Below are positions 52,981 to 62,014 of a stretch of DNA of 64,000 nucleotides, in pieces. Made by a program: the position numbers and the translations under genes. Below the pieces are notes generated by a model. That model ran no database searches, was not told the DNA's origin, and was given only the letters and a program-made list of their open reading frames with translations. Numbering within the stretch: the stretch's first letter is position 1; the number at the start of each line of letters is the position of its first letter. The stretch covers positions 44,373 through 108,372 of the forward strand of contig JBEKIF010000007.1 in assembly GCA_050011895.1 (NCBI GenBank), given 5' to 3'. Origin of the DNA: DATBGO01 sp050011895. GTDB taxonomy: Bacteria; Actinomycetota; Actinomycetes; Streptosporangiales; Streptosporangiaceae.

Positions 52981-54204
52981 TCACCCCTCCTGCCGGTCGG
53001 CATCGACCAGGGCAGCAGGCCGCACACTATCGGCACCGAACCGTCCCGCGATCCGGTCAACCGCGCGCTCGGCTTCCCGCCAGGGAGCCGGCTCGTTGCC
53101 CAGTGCCAGCTGCGTGGCGGTGCCAGCGGCCGGGACCAGGCCGGTTGCCCGCACCCCGACCAGCCGCAGCCGCGCCTGCGGATCAAGCCCGGCCGCCGCG
53201 TATAGGGCGCACCCGGTGAGGTAGATCTGCTGCGCCACGTCGGTCGGCTCGGCCAGCGTCCGCGAGCGGGTGATGGTCCTGAAGCTGGCCAGGCGAAGCT
53301 TGACCACGACCGTCCTCGCGGCGCAGCCGGAGGCGCGCAGGCCACGGGCAGTCCGCCCGGACAGTCGCAGCAGCTCACGGCGGATCACGTCCGGGTCGAT
53401 CACATCGCGCGGGAAGGTCTCCTCAGCGCCGATGCTCTTCTCCTGGGCGCCCGGCAGCACCCTTCGATCGTCCTGTCCGCGCGCGAGTGCACCCAGATGC
53501 GCGGCGGCAGCCCGGCCCAGTTCCCGTTCAAGGGCCGCCGGCGGCGCATGAGCGATGTCGGCGACCGTGCGCAGCCCCAGCCGGGCCAGGACTTTGCCGG
53601 TCTGCTCGCCGACCCCCCAGAGCGCTGCTACCGGCAGCGGGTGCAGGAAATCTAGGACCTGGTCGGCCGGGATGACCAGCAGACCATCCGGCTTGCACTG
53701 CACCGAGGCTAGCTTCGCGACGAACTTGGTCGTCGCGACCCCGACCGAGCAGGTGATCCCCTGCTGCTCGCTGACCTGGGCGCGGATCAGCTGGCCGATC
53801 TGGGCAGGGCTACCGAGCCGGCGCCGGGCGCCGGACACATCGAGGAACGCCTCGTCGAGCGCGAGCGGCTCCACCTCGGGGGTGACAGCCCGGAAGACCG
53901 CCATGACCTCTTTCGACACGGCGGAGTAGTGACCATGCCGAGGCGGAATGAATACTGCGCGCGGGCAGAGCCGCCTGGCCTGGGCCACCGGCATGGCCGA
54001 CCGGACGCCGAACGTGCGGGCCGGGTAGGACGCCGACAGCACCACGCTCCGCGGGCCTGCGCCCGCCACGATCACCGGCGCGGTTGCCAGCTCCGGGCGA
54101 TCTCTTATCTCGACGCTTGCGTAGAACGCATCCATGTCGACATGCAGGATGTGACAGTCCGTATCGCCTGGGATCAGAGCGCTCGGAGGCTCAATGCTGC
54201 GCAT
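52981..54204 (-). CDS. dinB: DNA polymerase IV (Y-family)
   Basis: Error-prone translesion polymerase, 407 residues. Catalytic acids lie in HVDMDAFYASVE and PLALDEAFLDVSG. The steric-gate region (MDAFYASVE), GVATTKFVAKLAS and LWGVGEQTGKVLARLG (HhH) match DinB. The little-finger domain follows. The C-terminus (RPAALVDADRQEG) shows no obvious QxxLF-type clamp-binding peptide. ATG 54204. An upstream 18-bp repeat array is listed separately. No LexA-type box was seen by eye. Confidence 0.93.
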   Translation of the reverse strand: MRSIEPPSALIPGDTDCHILHVDMDAFYASVEIRDRPELATAPVIVAGAGPRSVVLSASYPARTFGVRSAMPVAQARRLCPRAVFIPPRHGHYSAVSKEVMAVFRAVTPEVEPLALDEAFLDVSGARRRLGSPAQIGQLIRAQVSEQQGITCSVGVATTKFVAKLASVQCKPDGLLVIPADQVLDFLHPLPVAALWGVGEQTGKVLARLGLRTVADIAHAPPAALERELGRAAAAHLGALARGQDDRRVLPGAQEKSIGAEETFPRDVIDPDVIRRELLRLSGRTARGLRASGCAARTVVVKLRLASFRTITRSRTLAEPTDVAQQIYLTGCALYAAAGLDPQARLRLVGVRATGLVPAAGTATQLALGNEPAPWREAERAVDRIAGRFGADSVRPAALVDADRQEG

Positions 54205-54210
54205 GGCTCA

Positions 54211-54264
54211 CCAGCACCGTGCATGTCCCCAGCACCGTGAATGTCCCCAGCAAGGTGCATGTCC
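54211..54264. repeat. Three 18-bp tandem repeats upstream of dinB
   Basis: Units at 54211, 54229 and 54247 of consensus CCAGCACCGTGCATGTCC; unit 2 has one change and unit 3 two. They begin 6 bp before the dinB start codon and so lie in its leader or promoter. Confidence 0.9.
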
Positions 54265-54404
54265 GCGCGCCACCGGCGCCTCCTCCATGCCGTTCTCGGA
54301 TCCAATGTAGCGCCGCCACCAGACAGTTCTCCGAGCACCGTGGCGGAGGCCGGCTACCGGCGCGATCCAGCCACCTTTGATGACACTGGGTGATCTTGAG
54401 AGTC

Positions 54405-54827
54405 TTACTCGCCCGTGGCCTGCTCGAGCTCGGGCTTGAGTTCCAGCAGCCGCGCGAGCAGGCCGTTGACGAATGACGGTGACCCGTCGGTCGACAGGTC
54501 GCGGGCCGCCACCACCGCCTCGCTGATCGCCACTGCGTCCGGCACGTCGGGAGCCCAGAACAGCTCGTAGACGGCGATCCTCAGGATGTTCCTGTCCACG
54601 GCCGGCATCCGCTCCAGCGTCCAGCCCTGGGAGTACGCGGACAGCAGCTCATCGATCCTGGCCCGGTGCGCCTGCACTCCCCTGACCAGCTCAGCGCCGT
54701 AGCCGGAGACTGGCGGGCTAGCCTCCGCGGTCCGCTGGTCCAGCAGGTCAAGGACGGCAACGCCCCTGATCTCTGCCTCGTAGAGGAGATCGAGGGCCCG
54801 CTTGCGGGCCTTAGTACGCGCTGGCAT
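54405..54827 (-). CDS. nusB: Transcription antitermination factor NusB
   Basis: All-helical RNA-binding protein that with NusE loads on BoxA in rRNA operons. It has 140 residues: RTKARKRALDLLYEAEIRG at the N-terminus, LLSAYSQGWTLERMPAVDRNILRIAVYEL and SEAVVAARDLSTDGSPSFVNGLLARL are typical. ATG 54827. It follows efp by 54 bp, the standard actinobacterial efp-nusB order. Confidence 0.94.
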   Translation of the reverse strand: MPARTKARKRALDLLYEAEIRGVAVLDLLDQRTAEASPPVSGYGAELVRGVQAHRARIDELLSAYSQGWTLERMPAVDRNILRIAVYELFWAPDVPDAVAISEAVVAARDLSTDGSPSFVNGLLARLLELKPELEQATGE

Positions 54828-54881
54828 GGCCGCTCGGGGCGTTCCAAGCGCCAGGCCGGGGCATCAGGCGCGGCCGGGGCC

Positions 54882-55439
54882 TCACGCGCGGCCGAGATAC
54901 TGGCCGGTGCGGGTGTCGACCCTGATCTTCTCACCGGTCGTGATGAACAACGGGACCTGGATCTGAGCGCCGGTCTCGAGCGTGGCCGGCTTGGTCCCGC
55001 CGGTCGACCTATCTCCCTGCAAGCCGGGGTCGGTCTGGCTGACCGTCAGCTCGACAGCCGCCGGCAGCTCCACGTAGAGCGGGACGCCCTCGTTGAACGC
55101 GACGACCGCATTCTGTTCCTCGAGCAGGTAGTCGGCAACGTCACCGACAACCGTCGCCGGGATGTGCGGCTGGTCGTAATCCTGGTTGTCCATGAAGACG
55201 AAGTCATCGCCCTCGCGGTAGAGATACTGCATCTCCCGCTTGTCCACGCTGGCCTGCTCCACCCGGACGCCGGCGTTGAAGGTCCGGTCGACGACCTTCC
55301 CTGACATCACGTTCTTCAGCTTCGTGCGCACGAAGGCGCCGCCCTTACCGGGCTTGACATGCTGAAAGTCAATGACGCTCCAGAGCTGGCCGTCGAGGTT
55401 GAGGGTCATGCCGTTCTTGAGATCGTTCGTGGTGGCCAC
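54882..55439 (-). CDS. efp: Translation elongation factor P
   Basis: Relieves ribosome stalling at polyproline. It has 185 residues from GTG 55439 with AGGAGAG ten bases upstream; longer in-frame readings have no homology to the family. The KOW-like N-terminal domain has Lys32 at the tip loop (HVKPGKGGAFVR), followed by two OB domains ending in GEKIRVDTRTGQYLGRA. No EpmA/B-type modification genes are seen, in line with the unmodified-Lys actinobacterial type. Confidence 0.95.
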   Translation of the reverse strand: MATTNDLKNGMTLNLDGQLWSVIDFQHVKPGKGGAFVRTKLKNVMSGKVVDRTFNAGVRVEQASVDKREMQYLYREGDDFVFMDNQDYDQPHIPATVVGDVADYLLEEQNAVVAFNEGVPLYVELPAAVELTVSQTDPGLQGDRSTGGTKPATLETGAQIQVPLFITTGEKIRVDTRTGQYLGRA

Positions 55440-55482
55440 GGCTGTCGTCTCTCCTGCGTGCGTGCGGTTGCAGCTCGCCCAG

Positions 55483-56574
55483 CTAAAGGACGAGCAGTTC
55501 CCTCGTGGTCGTGGTGAGCAAGTCGGCCGATCCCGCTGCCCTGGCGCCAGCGCGCACCACCAGGGTGTCCTCGATCCTGACGCCGCCCTCGCCTGGCAGG
55601 TAGATCCCGGGCTCGACGGTAACGGGAATCCGGTCCCCGAGTGTACCTGCCCGCCCGTACCCGATGATCGGAGCCTCGTGGACCTCCAGGCCGACTCCAT
55701 GGCCGAGTGCATGCTGGAAATGCTCGTCGTGGCCGGCGTCGGCGATCAAGTCCCGGGCCGCCGCGTCCACGATGCCCACGTCCGCCCCTGGCCTTGCAGC
55801 CTTGATTCCGGCCTGCTGCGCGGCAGCCACCAGGGCATAGATGTCCCGCTGCCACCCCGCGGGCGCGCCGAGCGCAACCGTGCGGGTCATGTCGGCGTGG
55901 TAGCCGCCGTAGCGGGCGCCGCAGTCGATGGTGATCAGGTCCCCGGTCGCAAAGGGCCGGCTTCCCGGAGAATGATGCGGGATGGCACCGTTTGGCCCGC
56001 TGGCGACGATGGTGTCGAAGGCCAGCGCTTCCGCGCCGCGATCGATCATGGACCGCTCGAGCAGGACAGCGAACTCGCGCTCGGTGATTCCCGGCCTGAC
56101 GCTGGCGAGGGCGTCCGAGCAGGCCTCGCTGGTAATCGCGCAGGCCAAGGCGAGCAGCGAGATCTCGGCTTCATCCTTCACCATCCGCAGTTCCTCGATG
56201 GCCCGGCCCAGCGGGATCAGGTCCGGGCCGCCGGTGTCCGCGAGTGCCTGGTGCCGCTCCACGGTCATCTCCTGCGCCTCGAACGCGACCGTCCGCAGGC
56301 CGCGGGCGGCGGCCAGGGTGGCCAGCGCGAGCTCGATGAAGCGCTCGACAACTAGCTCGACATCCGGGCAGTCACGCTCCGCCGCCGCCGCGTAGCGGCT
56401 GTCGGTGGCCAGGACCTCAGGCCCATCAGCCGGCAGCAGCAGCGCAGCGTTCGAGCTGACCAGGCCGGTGAGGTACCTGACGTTCGCCGGGCTGGTGATG
56501 AGGGCCGCGTCGGCACCATGGGCGGCAACCTTCTCGCGGGCACCAGCGCGGCGGGCGGCGTGAATCTCCGGCAT
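55483..56574 (-). CDS. pepQ: Xaa-Pro dipeptidase (M24 family)
   Basis: Cytoplasmic proline dipeptidase or aminopeptidase, 363 residues from ATG 56574. An N-terminal creatinase-like domain (RYLTGLVSSNAALLL) precedes the pita-bread fold with metal ligands in TIDCGARYGGYHADMTRT (two Asp), HALGHGVGLEVHEAP (His) and VEPGIYLPGEGGVRIED (two Glu). It lies 43 bp upstream of efp, as in Mycobacterium and Streptomyces. Confidence 0.92.
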   Translation of the reverse strand: MPEIHAARRAGAREKVAAHGADAALITSPANVRYLTGLVSSNAALLLPADGPEVLATDSRYAAAAERDCPDVELVVERFIELALATLAAARGLRTVAFEAQEMTVERHQALADTGGPDLIPLGRAIEELRMVKDEAEISLLALACAITSEACSDALASVRPGITEREFAVLLERSMIDRGAEALAFDTIVASGPNGAIPHHSPGSRPFATGDLITIDCGARYGGYHADMTRTVALGAPAGWQRDIYALVAAAQQAGIKAARPGADVGIVDAAARDLIADAGHDEHFQHALGHGVGLEVHEAPIIGYGRAGTLGDRIPVTVEPGIYLPGEGGVRIEDTLVVRAGARAAGSADLLTTTTRELLVL

Positions 56575-56715
56575 AGCCACGACTGTATGGCCTTGCGCAT
56601 GTTTGTTCCGCGTCAGCAGGGCAGAACGCCACGCTCCGGCCTCGCCCGGCCGGGCGGAGGTGATCATGGCCATGCGGAACCCGGCTAGCGCTTGGCAGCG
56701 GCCGGTTCGACAGGA

Positions 56716-57756
56716 TCAGGCAGCGAGATCGCGGATCTGCTCGATCAGCGCCACCCGCTCGGCGTGCGTGCCCGCCAATGGCGTGACGTTGAGCGTCGTG
56801 ACGCCGGACTCCCTCATCGCAGCGACCCGCTCGGCGACCAGCGAGGCGGGTCCGACCAGGGAGGTGCCTTCCAGCAGCGAGGCGGGCACCAGGGCCGCCG
56901 CCTCATCCTTCCGGCCATCCAGGTAGGCGTCCTGGATGGCGGCGGCTTCCGCCTCGTACCCGAAACGCACCGCGAGGTCGTTGTAGAAGTTCCGGCCCCT
57001 GGCGCCCATCCCGCCGATGTAGAGCGCGAAGAACGGGCGGCCGAGGTCGAGCAGGCCAGTGGTCTCATCCCCGATCGCCAGCGGCGCCTGGGCGAACACA
57101 TCGAGCGGGGGCAGCGAAGGATCCCGCTTGGCGGCGCCTGCAGCCAGCGGCGCGCCCCAGGCGGACGCGGCCTTCTCCGGGAAGTAGAAGATCGGTTCCC
57201 AGCCTTCGGCCAGCTCGGCGGCGAGTTCCACGTTCTTCGGGCCGAGCGCTGCTACCACGATCGGGATGCGCTCGCGGACCGGATGGTTGATCAGCTTGAG
57301 CGGCTTGCCAAGGCCGGTGCCCTGGTCAGGGGGCAGCGGGATCGTGTAGTAGCGGCCGTGGTACTCCACCCGCTCACGCCGCCAGACGCTGCGGCAGATC
57401 TCGATGATCTCCCTGGTGCGGCCGACCGGGGCGGCATAGGGCACGCCGTGCCAGCCCTCGATCACCTGGGGGCCTGACGCGCCGATGCCGAGGACGAACC
57501 TGCCGCCGGAGACGTAGTCAAGGCCCGCCGCGGTCATCGCGGTGAGGGTCGGCGTCCTCGAGTAGAGCTGCAGGATGCCGGAGGCGATCTGCAGCCGCTC
57601 GGTCTTCGCCGCGATATAGCCGAGCTGGCTGACGGCGTCGAAGCTATAGGCCTCCGCCACGAAGACGATGTCGAGCCCGGCCTTCTCGTAGTCGGCCAGC
57701 TCGGTGACGGTCTCGGCGAAGCCGCCCGCGTAGTTCAGTGACATCCCGATGCGCAT
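56716..57756 (-). CDS. LLM-class F420-dependent oxidoreductase
   Basis: 346-residue luciferase-like barrel. MRIGMSLNYAGGFAETVTELADYEKAGLDIVFVAEAY at the start, SGGRFVLGIGASGPQVIEGWHG and GTSLVGPASLVAERVAAMRESGV at the end fit the F420-utilising actinobacterial branch. The substrate is unknown. It separates pepQ from aroQ, where no metabolic link is obvious. An FMN-linked monooxygenase is the alternative. Confidence 0.85.
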   Translation of the reverse strand: MRIGMSLNYAGGFAETVTELADYEKAGLDIVFVAEAYSFDAVSQLGYIAAKTERLQIASGILQLYSRTPTLTAMTAAGLDYVSGGRFVLGIGASGPQVIEGWHGVPYAAPVGRTREIIEICRSVWRRERVEYHGRYYTIPLPPDQGTGLGKPLKLINHPVRERIPIVVAALGPKNVELAAELAEGWEPIFYFPEKAASAWGAPLAAGAAKRDPSLPPLDVFAQAPLAIGDETTGLLDLGRPFFALYIGGMGARGRNFYNDLAVRFGYEAEAAAIQDAYLDGRKDEAAALVPASLLEGTSLVGPASLVAERVAAMRESGVTTLNVTPLAGTHAERVALIEQIRDLAA

Positions 57757-57865
57757 ATCTGGGTGGCCTTCCGCGAGGGGAGCGCGACCAGCGTTGTGTC
57801 GCGGCAGTCGCCATCCGAACCCGTTAAATGGCTCGTTGTCAAGGCGTCCGCCGGCCCTGGCCTGC

Positions 57866-58327
57866 TCAGCCGGGCCCGGCGGCGGTCTCGTTACCGCCGA
57901 TCAGCGCCGCGATCGCGCGCAGCGCGAGCTCGTAGGATACGGCGCCGAACCCGGCTATGGTCCCGTCGGCCACCGCGGAGACGACGGAGGTGTGCCGGAA
58001 TGTCTCCCTGGCCGCCGGGTTGGACAGGTGCACTTCGACCAGCGGTGCCGTCCGCATGGCCAGTGCGTCGCGCAGTGAGTAGGAATAATGCGTAAACGCG
58101 GCCGGGTTGAGCACGATCGGAATCCGCTGGTCGGCTGCCTCGTGGACCCAGCCGACCAGCTCGGCCTCGTCATCGGTCTGCCTGATCTCCACCGCGAGGC
58201 CAAGCCGCGCTCCGGCCTGCTGGCAGGCGCTGGACAGGTCGGCGAAGGACACTGTGCCGTAGATGTCCGGCTCGCGGGACCCGAGCCTGGCCAGGTTCGG
58301 CCCGTTGAGCACAAGCACCTGCCGCAT
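57866..58327 (-). CDS. aroQ: Type II 3-dehydroquinate dehydratase
   Basis: Dehydrates 3-dehydroquinate in the shikimate pathway. It has 153 residues. The dodecameric type II enzyme's motifs are all visible: VLNGPNLARLGSREPDIYG (catalytic Tyr and Arg loop), NPAAFTHYSYSLRDAL, and PLVEVHLSNPAARETFRHTSVVS with His. ATG 58327 directly abuts the aroB stop. Confidence 0.95.
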   Translation of the reverse strand: MRQVLVLNGPNLARLGSREPDIYGTVSFADLSSACQQAGARLGLAVEIRQTDDEAELVGWVHEAADQRIPIVLNPAAFTHYSYSLRDALAMRTAPLVEVHLSNPAARETFRHTSVVSAVADGTIAGFGAVSYELALRAIAALIGGNETAAGPG

Positions 58328-59404
58328 CTACCCGGTCACCTCCGCGAATGCCCGTTCGAGCAGCTCCTCCGGCGGGTCATCGAGGATGCCCGGGCGGGCC
58401 AGGCCGTCCAGCACGACCAGCCGCAGCCGCGCCGCCCGCGACTTCTTGTCCACCGCCATCGCCTCCCGCAGCTGCGGCCAGGCGCCGTCCCGGTACCTGA
58501 CCGGCAGCCCAACCGCGGCCAGGATCGCCTCATGGCTGGCCGCGACCGCCGGGTCAAGCCGGCCGGCCAGCCTCGCCACCGCGGCCGCGTACACCATGCC
58601 GACCGAGACCGCCTCGCCATGCCGGATCCGGTACCGCTGTACCCGCTCGATGGCATGACCGAGAGTGTGCCCGTAATTGAGCATCTCCCGCGGTCCGGCC
58701 TCACGCAGGTCGGCCGAGACTACAGCGGCCTTCATCCGGACGGCCCGCTCGATCAGCTCGCGCTCGTACCGCCCGCCCGGCCTGGCCGCGCCAGCCGGAT
58801 CCGCCTCGATCAGCTCCAGGATCGCCGGATCCGCGATGAATCCGGCCTTGATCACCTCGGCCAGGCCACTGACATACTCGGCGGCGGGCAGCGTGCCGAG
58901 CACGTCAAGATCGGCGATCACCGCTGCTGGCGGGTGGAACACGCCGACCAGGTTCTTGCCCTCGGTGATATTGACGGCGGTCTTGCCGCCGATGGCGGCA
59001 TCCACCACGGCGAGCAGGCTGGTCGGGACCAGCACCACCCGGATCCCGCGCAGCCAGGTAGCGGCGGTGAACCCGGCCAGATCGGTCGCGGCGCCGCCGC
59101 CGATCCCGACGATCGCGTCCGAACGGGTGATCCGGTTCGCCGCCAGCCTGGACCACAAGTGCGCGGCCACGCCGATCTCCTTGGCGGCCTCGCCGTCCGG
59201 GATCTGCTCGGCATGGACCAGGTAGCCGGCGCCCTGCAGCGCGCGCCGCGCCGACCCGGCCAGCTCGCCGAGACTGGCCGGATAGATCAGCATCACCGCA
59301 CGGACGTCGGCACCGACCAGGGCCGGCAGCTCGGCGAGCGCGCCGCTGCCCACGACGACGTCGTAGCGCCGCTCGCCGCTGACGCTGATCCTGGTCACGC
59401 TCAC
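58328..59404 (-). CDS. aroB: 3-dehydroquinate synthase
   Basis: Cyclises DAHP to dehydroquinate with NAD and a metal. It has 358 residues with GIGGGAATDLAGFTAATWLRG, the metal-ligand blocks GLAEVIKAG, LNYGHTLGHAIE and RHGEAVSVGM. GTG 59404 overlaps the aroK stop as GTGA. Confidence 0.95.
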   Translation of the reverse strand: MSVTRISVSGERRYDVVVGSGALAELPALVGADVRAVMLIYPASLGELAGSARRALQGAGYLVHAEQIPDGEAAKEIGVAAHLWSRLAANRITRSDAIVGIGGGAATDLAGFTAATWLRGIRVVLVPTSLLAVVDAAIGGKTAVNITEGKNLVGVFHPPAAVIADLDVLGTLPAAEYVSGLAEVIKAGFIADPAILELIEADPAGAARPGGRYERELIERAVRMKAAVVSADLREAGPREMLNYGHTLGHAIERVQRYRIRHGEAVSVGMVYAAAVARLAGRLDPAVAASHEAILAAVGLPVRYRDGAWPQLREAMAVDKKSRAARLRLVVLDGLARPGILDDPPEELLERAFAEVTG

Positions 59405-59973
59405 CGTGGCAGGCCCGGCTTCCCGGCCTCCCTGGCGGCCTCCGTTCCGGCGCCGCCAGCCTCGGTCCCGCCTCTGAGCTGTGCCGCGATATCTGCCGCG
59501 ATGTCGTCAGGCGTGCGGGCGTCAGTGCTGACGGTGATCCAGGCAAGCTGCTGATAGACCGGCAGCCGCTGGTCAAGGAGGGCCCGCAGCTGCCCCCGCG
59601 GGTTGCCGAGCAGCAGCGGCCGCGGTTTGTCAAGCCCTACCCGCTTGGCCGCCTCGGCGAAGCCGGTCTCCAGGTACACGACCGGCTGGCGGTCCAGCAG
59701 AGCCTGGGTGCCGGGATCGAGAACGGCGCCGCCGCCCAGACCGAGCACCCCGCGGTAGTCGGCGACCGCGCTGGCCACCGCGGCGCGCTCAAGCCCGCGG
59801 AACGCGGCCTCGCCGTCCTCGATGAAGATGTCGCCGACCGGCTTGCCCGCGACGGCCGCCACGTAGCTGTCGGTATCGGCGAACCCGACCCCGAGCAGGG
59901 CAGCGAGCAGCGGCCCGACGGTCGACTTCCCCGCGCCCGGCGGGCCGATCAGGATCGCCGCCGGCCCGGTCAC
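59401..59973 (-). CDS. aroK: Shikimate kinase
   Basis: Phosphorylates shikimate. It has 190 residues with P-loop LIGPPGAGKSTVG, FADTDSYVA (Mg and shikimate site), FRGLERAAV and LGGGAVLD; the lid reads KRVGLDKPRPLL. A C-terminal extension of about 20 residues rich in Gly/Ala/Glu follows the core. It overlaps aroC and aroB by 4 bp each. Confidence 0.95.
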   Translation of the reverse strand: MTGPAAILIGPPGAGKSTVGPLLAALLGVGFADTDSYVAAVAGKPVGDIFIEDGEAAFRGLERAAVASAVADYRGVLGLGGGAVLDPGTQALLDRQPVVYLETGFAEAAKRVGLDKPRPLLLGNPRGQLRALLDQRLPVYQQLAWITVSTDARTPDDIAADIAAQLRGGTEAGGAGTEAAREAGKPGLPR

Positions 59974-61148
59974 GTGATCACCAGGGCATCCAGGTAGCCG
60001 CGGAGATTTCGCCTGGTCTCCGGCACGCTGTCGCCGCCGAACTTCTCCAGCGCGGCATCGGCCAGCACCAGCGCGGCCATGGCCTCGGCGACCACGCCTG
60101 CCGCGGGCACGGCGGTGACGTCGCTGCGCTGGTTGATCGCCGTGGCCGGTTCCCCGGTCCGCACATCCACGGTGGCGAGGGCGCGCGGCACCGTGGAGAT
60201 CGGCTTCATCGCCACCCGCGCCCTGATCAGCTCGCCGGTGCTCATCCCGCCCTCGATCCCGCCTGCCCGGTTTGTCCGCCTGCGGATACCGTCGCAGGTG
60301 CCGTCCATCTCGTCATGCGCGGCCGAGCCACGGCGGCGCGCGGTGGTGAAGCCATCGCCGATCTCGACGCCCTTGATGGCCTGGATGCTCATCAGCGCCC
60401 CGGCCAGCCGCCCGTCCAGGCGCCGGTCCCAGTGCACATGACTGCCGAGACCGGGCGGCAGCCCGTGCACGACGACCTCCACCACCCCGCCCAGGGTGTC
60501 CCCGTCCTTGCGGGCCGCATCGATCTCGTCCTGCATCGCCGCGCTCGCCGCCTGGTCCAGGCAGCGGACCGGGTCGGCGTCAATCCGCGCCGCCTCCGCC
60601 GGGCCAGGCGCCGGCGCGGCGGGAGCCGTTACCGGCCCGATCGAGACGACATGGCTGATGATCTCGGCACCGAGGGCCTGGCGCAGGAACCGCCTGGCCA
60701 GCTCGCCGAGCGCCACCCGCGCCGCGGTCTCCCTCGCGCTCGCCCGCTCCAGGACAGGGCGGGCGTCGTCATGACCGTACTTCTGCATGCCGGCCAGGTC
60801 GGCGTGGCCGGGCCGGGGCCGGGTGAGCGGAGCGTTCCTGGCCTGGTCCGCCAGGGCGCTGGGATCGACCGGGTCGGGCGACATCACCGACTCCCATCTG
60901 GCCCATTCGGTGTTGGCCACCCTGATCGCCACCGGCGCCCCGAGCGTCCTGCCGTGCCGAACCCCGCCGGTGATCTCCGCCTGGTCCGCCTCGAACTTCA
61001 TCCGCGCGCCGCGACCGTAGCCGGCCCGCCTTCTGGCCAGGGCGGCCGCGATGTCCCCCGTGGTAATCTCCACGCCAGCCGGCATGCCCTCGCAGATCGC
61101 GACCAGGGCGCGGCCGTGTGACTCTCCCGCGGTCAGCCAGCGCAGCAT
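59970..61148 (-). CDS. aroC: Chorismate synthase
   Basis: Last common step to chorismate, FMN-dependent. It has 392 residues: TAGESHGRALVAICEGMPAG at the start, RRAGYGRGARMKFEADQAEITGG, RPGHADLAGMQKYG, SARETAARVALGELARRFL and NRAGGIEGGMSTGELI are all as expected. ATG 61148. It is the first of the four overlapping aro genes, 29 bp after the SseB-like gene. Confidence 0.96.
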   Translation of the reverse strand: MLRWLTAGESHGRALVAICEGMPAGVEITTGDIAAALARRRAGYGRGARMKFEADQAEITGGVRHGRTLGAPVAIRVANTEWARWESVMSPDPVDPSALADQARNAPLTRPRPGHADLAGMQKYGHDDARPVLERASARETAARVALGELARRFLRQALGAEIISHVVSIGPVTAPAAPAPGPAEAARIDADPVRCLDQAASAAMQDEIDAARKDGDTLGGVVEVVVHGLPPGLGSHVHWDRRLDGRLAGALMSIQAIKGVEIGDGFTTARRRGSAAHDEMDGTCDGIRRRTNRAGGIEGGMSTGELIRARVAMKPISTVPRALATVDVRTGEPATAINQRSDVTAVPAAGVVAEAMAALVLADAALEKFGGDSVPETRRNLRGYLDALVIT

Positions 61149-61177
61149 GCTGATGATCCTGCCATGTGGCCGGTGGC

Positions 61178-61894
61178 CTACGGACCGGCAGGCGGAGTCC
61201 CGGCGTCCAGTTCGATCGCGATGCCGCGCCGCAGCCGTCCGCCAAGGCGCGCCATCACCTCCGTCGCCAGCACGCCGGCCGCCTGCTCAGCCTGGGCCGG
61301 ACCGCAGCCCGCCGCGAGCGTCAGCCGGATGACCAGGTCGCAGTCGGCCCCGCCATCGGCGAGGCTGAGCCCGGCGACCGCCTGGCCCGCCGCGGCCGAA
61401 CGGACGGCGGTCAGGACATCCGGATCCTGATACGGCAGCGGTACCGGCCCGCCGCCTGCGAGGGCCGCCAGCCGCGTGCCCTCGATCGCCACCGGGACCG
61501 GCCCCGCAACGTCGATCACCACAGCGCACCCGTCCGCCACGGCGGCCTGCCAGACAGCCGCGGCCTCCGTAGGTACCTGGCGGGCCTCTTGGCGCCATCT
61601 CCGCAACGTGTCCGTGCAGGTAAAGGCCGGGATGGCGGGCCTGCCGTCCGCGCCGATCAGCGTCGGGACCGACATCTCGCTAGCCTTCTCGCCGGCGGCG
61701 ATCTCGCTGGCCTGGCGGCCGCCGACCGCCGCGGCCACTATCGGCACCAGCAGCCGCGACCGTGCCAGCCACAGCAGCGCGGCGTGCTCGCTTCCCCGGC
61801 CCGCGGCCAAGTCAGCGAGCGCCGCGATGACCCGCGGATCGGCGGAGCCATCGTCGCCGCCAAACCGGGATACGCCAGCGGTCAGCCCGGACAC
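61178..61894 (-). CDS. SseB-like N-terminal domain protein
   Basis: 238 residues. The region LLWLARSRLLVPIVAA, then EMSVPTLIGADGRPAIPAFTCTDTLRRW, matches the actinobacterial SseB-domain pattern (resemblance from memory). The function is unknown and there is no secretion signal. GTG 61894 is the best start by length, since the upstream frame has weak support, but its Shine-Dalgarno is poor. It precedes aroC by 29 bp and may share its promoter. Confidence 0.75.
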   Translation of the reverse strand: MSGLTAGVSRFGGDDGSADPRVIAALADLAAGRGSEHAALLWLARSRLLVPIVAAAVGGRQASEIAAGEKASEMSVPTLIGADGRPAIPAFTCTDTLRRWRQEARQVPTEAAAVWQAAVADGCAVVIDVAGPVPVAIEGTRLAALAGGGPVPLPYQDPDVLTAVRSAAAGQAVAGLSLADGGADCDLVIRLTLAAGCGPAQAEQAAGVLATEVMARLGGRLRRGIAIELDAGTPPAGP

Positions 61895-62014
61895 GGGCTT
61901 AACTGTAGTTCCGCAGCTCGATGGGCTGCGCAGCTGTGCCGAAGCAGTTGAGCCGGTATTTCGCGATGTGAGACTCTCTTGAGACCGCTTCGAAGTCTGA
62001 CCCCAGGGGAGCGC

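Noticed and set aside
54900..61000. Plus-strand frames opposite efp, pepQ, LLM and aro genes
   Set aside because: Each is covered by a recognisable enzyme on the minus strand; the frames are open only because of high GC.
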